Origin: Lentisphaerota bacterium
Lineage (GTDB): Bacteria > Verrucomicrobiota > Lentisphaeria > Victivallales > Victivallaceae
Length of the DNA: 42,868 nucleotides
NCBI GenBank assembly: GCA_015061745.1
Contig: SUWB01000027.1
Span: 1-42,868, forward strand
Reading direction: 5' to 3'
Below are positions 15,348 to 22,673 of the stretch, piece after piece. The notes beneath the pieces are model-generated. The model was given only the letters and a program-made list of their open reading frames with translations. It searched no databases and was not told where the DNA came from. The translations under genes and the position numbers were made by a program. How positions within the stretch are numbered: the stretch's first letter is position 1; each line of letters begins with the position of its first letter.

Positions 15348-15773
15348 ATGCTTAAAGGAATCAGCCCCCTTCTTTTTCCCGAATTGCTCAAAGTTCTCGC
15401 CGAAATGGGCCACGGAGATGAAATCGTCCTCTCAGATGCCCATTTTCCCGCCTACGCAGCCGGTGTTCCGGTGCTTCAGGCCCCCGGAGTGGATGTGCCT
15501 CAGCTCCTCAACGCCATTCTGAACGTCTGGAAACTTGACCAGTATGTCGAAAAACCTGCCGTTATGATGGCTCCCGTCAAAGGCGACACCCTTGACGAAA
15601 ATTATGTGGCCCTCTGCCGCAAAGTAATGCAGGATAACGGCGAAAAAGGCGAAATCGACTTTATTGACCGTTTTGATTTTTATGACAGAACAAAAAAAGT
15701 CCACTGTGTCGTCGTCACCGGAGAAACCCGCAAATACGGCAATCTGCTCTTGAAAAAAGGTGTCATCTGCTGA
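15348..15773 (+). CDS. fucU: L-fucose mutarotase (RbsD/FucU family)
   Basis: 141 residues, the usual FucU length. The N-terminal GHGDEIVLSDAHFPA (residues 21-35) carries the family His22 and Asp30, and the C-terminal ETRKYGN carries the conserved Tyr. The enzyme interconverts alpha and beta anomers of L-fucose before isomerisation; RbsD-type ribose pyranase is the main alternative. AAAGGA precedes the ATG. It sits three bases after the antiporter gene. A GH29 fucosidase at 32389-33654 would supply free fucose, although no fucose isomerase or kinase is in this window. Confidence 0.85.
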   Translation: MLKGISPLLFPELLKVLAEMGHGDEIVLSDAHFPAYAAGVPVLQAPGVDVPQLLNAILNVWKLDQYVEKPAVMMAPVKGDTLDENYVALCRKVMQDNGEKGEIDFIDRFDFYDRTKKVHCVVVTGETRKYGNLLLKKGVIC

Positions 15774-15790
15774 CGGGATCTATCCGGGAC

Positions 15791-15819
15791 TTGACAAATC
15801 TCTGATGCAGTGATATATT
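15791..15819 (+). promoter_or_regulatory. Strong promoter TTGACA-17-TATATT for the pseudopilin gene
   Basis: TTGACA at 15791-15796 and TATATT at 15814-15819, spacer 17 bp. GAGG precedes the ATG at 15878. Confidence 0.75.
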
Positions 15820-15877
15820 ACCCCTGTATCCATTTTTTTTGAAATGTACAACTCCATAACAATATGAGGCCTTATTT

Positions 15878-16840
15878 ATGAAAAAATGTGATCCTGCTTT
15901 CAAAAGTTTTACACTGATCGAACTTCTGGTGATTACTGCACAACACTGCCGTCATTTTTTCAGAGGCTTTATTTGTACGGATCAGTACGGATGTGTACGG
16001 AAACATACGGAGAATGCCGCTCGCAAAAATACGCCGCATCATACTTGCAAAGCAAGTGCTTCATACACTGAAAGTGTGCTTCATATTTGCCGAAGGCAAA
16101 TGCTTCATACGGTGAAACCGTGCTTCACTCAATCAGCGTTCACGCTGATTGAACTATTGGTTGTTATTGCCATTATAGCTATTCTTGCTGCTATGCTTCT
16201 TCCTGCCTTGCAGCAGGCCCGGGAACGGGCACACTCAGCGGCTTGTCTTTCTCACCTGAAAGAGATCGGTTCAGCTCTTTTTAATTACGCAGACGATCAT
16301 TCAGGAATCATCATTCCTGTTGAAAGAGCGACAGTTATCAATGGTTCGACGATGTATTACTGGCAGGAACGTCTTGTCGCGTTGAAATATGTCCCCTACC
16401 CCAAAACAGTCCTCAACGTGGGCGAACCCAAAGGAATCTTGATCTGCCCCAGCGAAAAACGCAATACCATCGGCGACCGTAACGTGTGGAACTCCTGGAA
16501 AGGCACCCATTTCGCAATGAATTATTTTGCTCAGGGGCAACACAATACCTGGAGTTACGGTGTTGCTGCTTCCAAAACACGCCGTCTGTCAGGGATCTAC
16601 CGTCCTTCAAAAGCCTACTATGTGATGGACGGCGGCGTGGGGTTTGACAGCGGAACAGGTTCAGAACGGTTGTCTCTGAGCGGAGTCCGTGCCGGATATT
16701 CCAATATTGCCCGCCGTCATAACGGCAACTTTAATGTGGTACACTTTGACGGTCACGCGGCGTTTTTCCCGGACTATCCTCTGAGAGGAGTCGGCAAGGA
16801 CTGGAAAGATGATGTCTGGGCTCTTGAACCCTGGGAATGA
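15878..16840 (+). CDS. H-X9-DG type pseudopilin with interrupted, duplicated leader
   Basis: 320 residues as read from 15878. Type IV pilin-like leaders occur twice. Copy 1 is FTLIELLVI from Phe11 (Glu15 at mature position 5), which breaks off into polar, Cys/His-rich sequence. Copy 2 is FTLIELLVV from Phe88 (Glu92), followed by a full hydrophobic helix and [11 protein letters not shown]. His281 and Asp291-Gly292 form the H-X9-DG motif common in Lentisphaerota and Planctomycetota pseudopilins. The DNA between the leaders holds tandem repeats and hairpins. An ATG at 16100, in frame, gives a 13-residue leader directly before copy 2 and may be a working start. Such proteins are thought to be processed by prepilin peptidase and to act in type II secretion-like systems. 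It precedes two secreted glycan-active candidates. Confidence 0.8.
   Translation: MKKCDPAFKSFTLIELLVITAQHCRHFFRGFICTDQYGCVRKHTENAARKNTPHHTCKASASYTESVLHICRRQMLHTVKPCFTQSAFTLIELLVVIAIIAILAAMLLPALQQARERAHSAACLSHLKEIGSALFNYADDHSGIIIPVERATVINGSTMYYWQERLVALKYVPYPKTVLNVGEPKGILICPSEKRNTIGDRNVWNSWKGTHFAMNYFAQGQHNTWSYGVAASKTRRLSGIYRPSKAYYVMDGGVGFDSGTGSERLSLSGVRAGYSNIARRHNGNFNVVHFDGHAAFFPDYPLRGVGKDWKDDVWALEPWE
15975..16014 (+). repeat. Tandem 10-bp repeat, four copies of TACGGA at exact 10-bp spacing
   Basis: TACGGA begins at 15976, 15986, 15996 and 16006. The first three copies are preceded by G, the last by A, and the remaining bases vary. The array lies inside the pseudopilin frame. A 10-bp period is not a multiple of three, so each copy is read in a different codon phase, which argues against selection on the protein. 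Confidence 0.85.
16043..16152 (+). repeat. Array of five consecutive hairpins ending in the second pilin leader
   Basis: Four units of 20-24 bp each have inverted arms around an AAA or GAA loop, followed by GCTTCAT (GCTTCAC in the last). The arms are ACTTGC/GCAAGT (16043-16057), ACACT/AGTGT (16065-16077), ATTTGCC/GGCAAAT (16085-16101) and ACGGT/ACCGT (16109-16121). Arms differ between units but pair within each, a compensatory pattern. A fifth inverted repeat, TCAATCAGCG (16129-16138) / CGCTGATTGA (16143-16152), has 10-bp arms around TTCA and covers the FTLIE codons of the second leader. Confidence 0.85.
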
Positions 16841-16888
16841 TAAAAAACAAATTTTTCCATTTGTATTCAAAATAAGGAATTAAGTAAA

Positions 16889-18646
16889 ATGAAAAAAATG
16901 CTTCTCCCCCTCCTGTTGGCCGGCACTATACTTTCTGCCGGGGAACACTTCAAAGAAAAGGCTTTTCTGCTGGGAACCAATATGGCCCCTGCCAGCAGAC
17001 TTCCCCAGATCGAAGCTCTGGCCGCCCGGGCCGCCAAAGCCGGTTACAACACCGTCTATTTGAGCGACTACAAATTCGGCACTCCCTGGAAACACGGTGA
17101 TGCCTATGCTCAAAATGTCAAAAAAGCAGTTGACATCTTGCGTAAATACAAATTCAAAGTGGTGACAAGCTGTATTCCGATCGGTGACTGCTGCTCCTAT
17201 CTGTCAGGTTCCCCTGAACTGGCTGAATGTCTCAAGGTCACTGCCGAACCTTATACCGTTAAAGACGGCGTTTTTACTCCGCAGAGCGTTATAAAGAACG
17301 GCTCTTTTGAAGAAGGCTTCAAACACTGGCGACCCGATACCCAAAAGGTGGACATTTCTCTTGACAACAAGGTGGCGGCTTCAGGCAAAACTTCTGTTCA
17401 CTTCAAACTGACCGGTAAAGAACCTCACAATCAGAGCCGTATCTGGTATCATCTTGACTGCAAACCTTTTCAGCAGATGGCTCTGACCTTTAAGATCAAA
17501 ACCAAAAACATCAAAGGCTCCGGCAATAAAAAATGCGTTTCCTTTGCTATTGTCGCCAAAGATCCCGGTGCCAAAGACGGTTTCCGTTACCTCACTTACC
17601 GGAATGAACCGACCTTTAACCGGAAGCCCATCAAAGAAACAGCCGACTGGCAGGAATACCGGGTCATATTCAACACCTTTGAACTCTCACAAATCAGGAT
17701 CGCTCTGGGCTGCTGGAAAATCCAGGGTCCCGGCGAAGTCTGGATCGACGATGTGGATGTCAAACCGGCAAGTTTCCTCAATGTCATCCGCCGCAAAGGC
17801 ACTGAACCCAAAGTCACTTCCGCTGACGGCAAGATCATCTACACCGAAGGCAAAGATTACGCAAAAATCGTTGACCCCAAGGCCGGAAACGTCCGCTGGA
17901 TCGGCGACTTCAACGATGCTCACGCAGCCCCTCAGATCAAAGTTCTCCCCGGAAGTCGCATCAAAGAAGGACAAACCATTCTTGCAAGCTACTATCACGT
18001 TGCCCTTTCACAGAAACACGCCTGTATCTGTATCAACAATCCCGAAACAAAGAAATACATCACCCGTGCCGTTGAATGGCAGCAGAAACATATCAAACCC
18101 GACGGCATCCTGATCGGCATTGACGAACATCGTGCCTACGGATATGATCCCGATTGCGAAAAATCAGGTCTGACCGCAGCTCAAGCGTTGAATATGATCG
18201 CCAAATACAGCTACAATGAGATCAAACGCATCGCTCCCAAAGCTCAGGTCTATATGTGGAACGATATGTTTGACCCCTACTCCAACTGCGGCAAAGGACG
18301 CTATTACTATATGATCAAAGGCAAAAGTGCCCTCTGGAACAGCTGGAAAGATCTGCCCAAAGATATTATTATTATGCGCTGGTCCCCTTCCAATATCAAG
18401 ACAAAGCGGGCCGCACTTCAGGGATCTATGGATCACTGGCGCAATCTGGGATTGAAATTTGTCGAATTCCCCGGATATTTTGACGCTCCCAAATTCAACC
18501 CCCACACTGAAGGGATCCTGGAAATGGCCAAAAAGTACCCCAATTGCATCGGCGCAGCCTACGGTCAGTGGAGCGGCCTCAAGGGTTACAAGCCGCACTT
18601 TGAAAAGTTCATCAAAGTGGTCGAAAAAATTGATAAGAAAAAATAA
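16889..18646 (+). CDS. Secreted putative glycoside hydrolase-like protein with inserted carbohydrate-binding domain
   Basis: 585 residues with an N-terminal signal peptide (MKKMLLPLLLAGTILSA). Residues about 20-120 read as the first strands and helices of a TIM barrel (GYNTVYLSDYKF, FKVVTSC). Residues about 132-290 look like an inserted jelly-roll binding module, opening VIKNGSFEEGFKHW and closing VWIDDVDV, like CBM4/9-type domains. The barrel resumes with GILIGIDEHRAYG, where Asp412-Glu413 are candidate catalytic acids, then VYMWNDMFDPY and AAYGQWSGLKGY. I cannot assign a numbered family; it is reminiscent of GH20-like folds. AAGGA precedes the ATG. The next secreted gene starts 36 bases after its stop. 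Confidence 0.7.
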   Translation: MKKMLLPLLLAGTILSAGEHFKEKAFLLGTNMAPASRLPQIEALAARAAKAGYNTVYLSDYKFGTPWKHGDAYAQNVKKAVDILRKYKFKVVTSCIPIGDCCSYLSGSPELAECLKVTAEPYTVKDGVFTPQSVIKNGSFEEGFKHWRPDTQKVDISLDNKVAASGKTSVHFKLTGKEPHNQSRIWYHLDCKPFQQMALTFKIKTKNIKGSGNKKCVSFAIVAKDPGAKDGFRYLTYRNEPTFNRKPIKETADWQEYRVIFNTFELSQIRIALGCWKIQGPGEVWIDDVDVKPASFLNVIRRKGTEPKVTSADGKIIYTEGKDYAKIVDPKAGNVRWIGDFNDAHAAPQIKVLPGSRIKEGQTILASYYHVALSQKHACICINNPETKKYITRAVEWQQKHIKPDGILIGIDEHRAYGYDPDCEKSGLTAAQALNMIAKYSYNEIKRIAPKAQVYMWNDMFDPYSNCGKGRYYYMIKGKSALWNSWKDLPKDIIIMRWSPSNIKTKRAALQGSMDHWRNLGLKFVEFPGYFDAPKFNPHTEGILEMAKKYPNCIGAAYGQWSGLKGYKPHFEKFIKVVEKIDKKK

Positions 18647-18682
18647 TTCCCTCACAAATAAATTATTAATAAGGTAAAATTT

Positions 18683-21019
18683 ATGAAAAAAGCACTCCTG
18701 TTTTTTTTCACAATTTCCGCCTTGTATGCTGCCGGAGCGACCATCAAGGTCTCTCCTGCACAAGCTGAAATTGTGGTCCCGCCCAATTCCAGTGCCACAG
18801 TGCGTTTTGCCGCTAAAGAGCTGCAGGATCACTTAAAAATGGTCACCGGAAAAAACATTCCCATTACAGCTGAAAAAAGCAACGGCAAATATCACTTTAT
18901 TTTTGCCAAGCCCGCAAATGTCAAGCTCAAACCCGAAGAAGGTGTCTGGGAAGTCACCCCCAAAGCCGCCTTTTTTTACGGTGACTCCGATCCCGGCATA
19001 AAGGCCAACGCCTCGATCTTGAAACTCCGCCGTACCGGAGATTTGACCGCCGTTTATGACTTTCTGGAAAAACAGCTGAAATTCATCTTTATCGCTCCCG
19101 GCCCCCTGGGAACCAGTTATGAGGAATCCCCCATACTCAAACTCGAAACCGGCAAAAACTCCTGGGAGCCCGGCCGTCTGGTAAAGCGGGGTATGCGTTA
19201 CTCCACGCCCCTTGCCAAAGATGTGGTCAAAGGGGACGCCTATCCTGAATTTTACCGGAAGAAAGCGGTCAAAGATCTTGCAGCAAGAGATTTTTATACC
19301 CGCCGGTGGCTCAAACAGATGCGTATGGGCGGCAGTGCCCGTTATACCTACGGCCACGCTTTTACCCGCTGGTGGAAGATGTACGGCAAGACACACCCCG
19401 AATATTTTGCCCTGAATCAAGGCAAGCGCGCCCCCTGGAACCCCAAACGGCCTGAACTCATAAAAATGTGTCCTTCCAACCGGGCTCTTATCAATCAGAT
19501 CGTCAATAACTGGAAAAATGCCAAAGTCCGTCCCCCTATGATCAATGTCTGCGAAAACGACTGGGGCCACTACTGTGAATGTGCCGATTGCCGGGCCCTC
19601 GATGCCCCTCCCGCCCCGGGCGAAGCCTGGAACCGCAACCTGACAGACCGCTATCTTTATCTTGCCAATGAAGTCATTAAAGAAGCCCGGAAAACCGATC
19701 CCAATGTCAAGGTCAGTTTCTACGCTTACAGCGTTTACCGTTATCCTCCCAAGAAACTGCGGGTGGAACCCGGTATCGTCATCGGTTTTGTGCCTTCTAT
19801 GCAGACCTGGCAGCAGACTGATGCGATGTACAAACAATGGCGAGCCAAAGGTGCTGATGAAATGTTCCAGCGTCCCAATGACCAGCATATCAACACAGGG
19901 TTGCCTATGGGGATCGAGAAAATGCTTTTCAGACATTTTCAGGTGGGAATCAAAAACGGCATTACAGGAACAGATTACGACTCAATGCACAGTTTCTGGC
20001 CCAGTACCGGTATTGCGGACTACATCCTTGCCCGGGGACATATCGATCCTTCCAAAAGTTTTGAGTACTGGGTCGATGAGTATTGCTCTGCTTACGGAGC
20101 GGCTGCCCCGGAAGTCAAAGCCTATTACACCTATTTCCGCAAAGAAATTTATGATAAACGTCTCATCCCCAACCGTGAGGAGATCGCCAAAAAAGGCCGT
20201 TACGGCAATTTCCGCCGGGGACTTATGTGGGATCTTGGCAAATACTACAAAGCAAGCGACTTTGATACGACCGATGCCATATTGCAGAAAGGTTTGAAGA
20301 AAAAACTCACCCGGGTGCAAAAGTCACTTCTGGAACAGCTGATCCTGGCCAATCAGCACGCAAGATTGACCTATATCGCTCTTTCTGCCAGCGGTCCTCA
20401 AAAGATCCAGGCCGCTAAAAAACTTCATAAATTCCGGGAAGACAACTGGGATAAGATCAATATCCACTGGTACAATTTGTTCCGTCTCGAAGCCAACTTC
20501 GGCGATACAACAGGTGGACGTATGGCGGAAAAACTCAAAAAATATTCTGACGGCCGCCATATCGGGCTGAATTGGACACTGATTCCTGATCCTGACAAGG
20601 TGGGAGATAAGGAAAAATGGTATCTCCGCCGCCCCCAGAACAAACTGTCGAGTGCCGTCCGTATTGACGCAGGCTGGGAAACTCCCGGTAAACTTGCTTC
20701 TGAAAAGTTCCGTAAATTCATTAAAAATTATGATGGAGACGGCTGGTATTATGTCCAACTTGCCATCCCCTCAGAGTGGAAAGGCAAAGAGGTCTATCTG
20801 CTCTTTGCCGGTGCCGATGAATCCGCCTGGGTCTACTGCAACGGCAAATTCAGCGGCAGCCGGGTCAGCAAAGGGGGCGACGATTGGAAAAAATCTTTTG
20901 AGATCCGCATTGACCAGCAGATCAACTGGAATAAAAAGAGACAATCCATTGTGGTCAAAGTTAATGACCGTGCCGGTCAGGGCGGCATCTACCGTCCGGT
21001 CGTTATGGCGGCCAAATAA
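18683..21019 (+). CDS. Secreted DUF4838 (GH20-like) protein
   Basis: 778 residues with a signal peptide ending near ALYAAGA. An N-terminal alpha/beta domain (FAAKELQDHLKMVTG, about 48-62) resembles the N-terminal domain of alpha-glucuronidase/GH20-like enzymes. The central barrel contains NVCENDWGHYCECADC (Glu291, Asp293, Cys298/300/303), the CxCxxC motif seen in DUF4838 proteins. The C-terminal 120 residues are a beta-sandwich (YVQLAIPSEWKGKEVYLLF, WVYCNGK) like a galactose-binding fold. Probably a periplasmic or surface glycosidase; substrate unknown. It is the last gene before a strong terminator and appears cotranscribed with the upstream secreted protein. Confidence 0.8.
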   Translation: MKKALLFFFTISALYAAGATIKVSPAQAEIVVPPNSSATVRFAAKELQDHLKMVTGKNIPITAEKSNGKYHFIFAKPANVKLKPEEGVWEVTPKAAFFYGDSDPGIKANASILKLRRTGDLTAVYDFLEKQLKFIFIAPGPLGTSYEESPILKLETGKNSWEPGRLVKRGMRYSTPLAKDVVKGDAYPEFYRKKAVKDLAARDFYTRRWLKQMRMGGSARYTYGHAFTRWWKMYGKTHPEYFALNQGKRAPWNPKRPELIKMCPSNRALINQIVNNWKNAKVRPPMINVCENDWGHYCECADCRALDAPPAPGEAWNRNLTDRYLYLANEVIKEARKTDPNVKVSFYAYSVYRYPPKKLRVEPGIVIGFVPSMQTWQQTDAMYKQWRAKGADEMFQRPNDQHINTGLPMGIEKMLFRHFQVGIKNGITGTDYDSMHSFWPSTGIADYILARGHIDPSKSFEYWVDEYCSAYGAAAPEVKAYYTYFRKEIYDKRLIPNREEIAKKGRYGNFRRGLMWDLGKYYKASDFDTTDAILQKGLKKKLTRVQKSLLEQLILANQHARLTYIALSASGPQKIQAAKKLHKFREDNWDKINIHWYNLFRLEANFGDTTGGRMAEKLKKYSDGRHIGLNWTLIPDPDKVGDKEKWYLRRPQNKLSSAVRIDAGWETPGKLASEKFRKFIKNYDGDGWYYVQLAIPSEWKGKEVYLLFAGADESAWVYCNGKFSGSRVSKGGDDWKKSFEIRIDQQINWNKKRQSIVVKVNDRAGQGGIYRPVVMAAK

Positions 21020-21039
21020 ATATTGAACACATCTGTTAT

Positions 21040-21075
21040 ATCCCCCGGGAGCCTTATTTCCGGGGGATTTTTATT
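21040..21075 (+). terminator. Rho-independent terminator after the DUF4838 gene
   Basis: A 9-bp stem ATCCCCCGG (21040-21048) / CCGGGGGAT (21060-21068) with an 11-base loop is followed by a T-rich run. It separates the plus-strand operon from the convergent regulator gene. Confidence 0.85.
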
Positions 21076-21098
21076 ATGCAAACGGCTGTTGGGATTTC

Positions 21099-22577
21099 TT
21101 ATTTTCCCAGATATTTGCGGACAGTATTCCGGGCAGCTTTGAGAACATCTGCCGTCCGGCTCAAGTTACGGCCATTTTTTTCGTAGACTTTGTTGACGTG
21201 ATGTTTTATGGCAAGTTCCAGTTCATCAGGGTATTCTGCTGCCTGCTCAGAAACAAAGAGTCCCCGGATCATCTCTTTGTGCTCCCGCAGAAGTTTCCTG
21301 AAGTCGTTTTCTTCAAGAACAATGGCCCGTTCCAAAAGATTCCCCAATTCACGGACATTGCCGGGAAAATCATATTCCATAAGAGCTGCGATCTGCTCCT
21401 GAGTCAACCGGCGGCGGAATTCCCGCAGCCACAAACTGTTGGCAATAGCTCCGATATCCTCTTTGTGCTCTCTCAGGGCTGGAGCGTGGATCTGCACCAC
21501 ATTGAGACGGTGAAAAAGGTCTTCCCGGAATTTCCCTTCCCTGACCATTGCGGGCAGATCCCGGTTGGTCGCGGTAATCAACCGTACATCCACAGAAATT
21601 TCCTCTCTGTCTCCAATACGGGTAAAGCGGCCGCCTTCAAGCACCCGGAGCAGAAGTCCCTGTGCTTCAAGGGGAAGTTCTCCGATCTCATCCAGAAACA
21701 AAGTACCGCCGTTGGCCATTTCAAAAAGTCCCCGTTTCAACTCACCGGCTCCGGTAAAAGCTCCCTTCTCGTGACCGAAAAAACGGTCTTCAAGCAATCC
21801 CGGATTGACACTGGCACAGTTGAAGGCGATAAAAGGTTCATCCCGCCGGGGGGATTTAGAGTGAACAAGCAGAGCAATGGTTTCTTTTCCGGTACCGCTT
21901 TCCCCCAGGATCAACACCCGGGCCCGGTCTTTGGGGGCGATCAGGTCGATCCGGGCGTGCAATGCCTTGACCGTTTCGCTTTTTCCCTGAATTTCCCGGT
22001 GTCCGAAACGCTTGTACTGAGCGACCATATTTTTCTCATCTTCGCTCCAGCGGGATTCCGGATCTCCGGCAGCCAGATGGCGGATAGCATTGCCGTAGGC
22101 GGCTTCATCCTGATAGTTGCGGTAAAAATAAGAAGCGGCCTCCAAAAGCTGCCGGTAATGCTTGATTGCAGATGGAACAGAAGAATCTATATGAAGGAGC
22201 GGTTCAAGATCCTTGCCTGAAACTTGGAAACAGGAACTTACCGCCTCGGAAAGAGTCACTCCGGGCTGCAAAAATATTTCCAGTTTTGATGTAATGTTTT
22301 CATTGATATTTTCAGGAACTTCCAGAGAACTGATCCACCGGACACGGATCTTCTTACGCAGCAATTTCTCCAATGCTTCTTCAAGGAGCGGCGGATTTCC
22401 GATCAATCCGACGCCCAGAATGACCACTTCATTATATCCGGAAAGCTGATTCAGATATTCCGGCAGCCGTCTGGTGCTCATTCCCATAATATCCGCCTCT
22501 TTGTAATGACGCAATGCAATGGCGGCAGCACAGGCATAATCCTCCCAGAACCACCCGGTCAAGATCAGTGTTTTCAT
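21099..22577 (-). CDS. Sigma-54-dependent transcriptional activator with unrecognised alpha/beta N-terminal domain
   Basis: 492 residues. The central AAA+ domain has Walker A GESGTGKE (225-232), the sigma-54 contact loop GAFTGA (272-277), Walker [10 protein letters not shown] (Asp296-Glu297) and a [16 protein letters not shown] segment. A Fis-like helix-turn-helix closes the protein ([19 protein letters not shown], about 472-490). The first 120 residues form an alpha/beta fold ([25 protein letters not shown]) that is neither a receiver, GAF nor PAS domain that I recognise; a degenerate DHH- or Rossmann-like sensor is possible. AGGGG lies before the ATG. It sits 96 bp after the tandem-AAA+ gene, which carries a consensus sigma-54 promoter, so it is probably that gene's activator. 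Confidence 0.88.
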   Translation of the reverse strand: MKTLILTGWFWEDYACAAAIALRHYKEADIMGMSTRRLPEYLNQLSGYNEVVILGVGLIGNPPLLEEALEKLLRKKIRVRWISSLEVPENINENITSKLEIFLQPGVTLSEAVSSCFQVSGKDLEPLLHIDSSVPSAIKHYRQLLEAASYFYRNYQDEAAYGNAIRHLAAGDPESRWSEDEKNMVAQYKRFGHREIQGKSETVKALHARIDLIAPKDRARVLILGESGTGKETIALLVHSKSPRRDEPFIAFNCASVNPGLLEDRFFGHEKGAFTGAGELKRGLFEMANGGTLFLDEIGELPLEAQGLLLRVLEGGRFTRIGDREEISVDVRLITATNRDLPAMVREGKFREDLFHRLNVVQIHAPALREHKEDIGAIANSLWLREFRRRLTQEQIAALMEYDFPGNVRELGNLLERAIVLEENDFRKLLREHKEMIRGLFVSEQAAEYPDELELAIKHHVNKVYEKNGRNLSRTADVLKAARNTVRKYLGK

Positions 22578-22594
22578 TCTTCACCCCTTTTCAA

Positions 22595-22619
22595 ATATTG
22601 AATAGCAACTGTTCAATAT
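22595..22619. promoter_or_regulatory. Inverted repeat upstream of the activator gene
   Basis: ATATTGAA (22595-22602) and TTCAATAT (22612-22619) form a perfect 8-bp inverted repeat with a 9-bp centre, 18 bp upstream of the activator ATG. It overlaps a TATATT hexamer on the minus strand (22615-22620). The position suits autorepression, but this is inference. Confidence 0.4.
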
Positions 22620-22627
22620 ATAATCTA

Positions 22628-22659
22628 ATACCGCCCCTGCAATATTACAAGGGCGGTAT
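22628..22659 (-). terminator. Possible terminator after the tandem AAA+ gene
   Basis: ATACCGCCC (22628-22636) pairs with GGGCGGTAT (22651-22659), 9 bp with a 14-base loop. On the minus strand the following bases are AT-rich but lack a proper T-run, so termination may be partial and allow read-through into the activator. Confidence 0.5.
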
Positions 22660-22673
22660 GTGATTATCTTGGG

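Noticed and set aside
16043-16128. CRISPR array
   Set aside because: Units are only 20-24 bp, adjacent with no spacers, and the conserved part is a 7-base linker while the arms vary as palindromes.
16847-16864. Terminator between the pseudopilin and the secreted protein
   Set aside because: The ACAAAT/ATTTGT hairpin is only six weak pairs with no good T-run.
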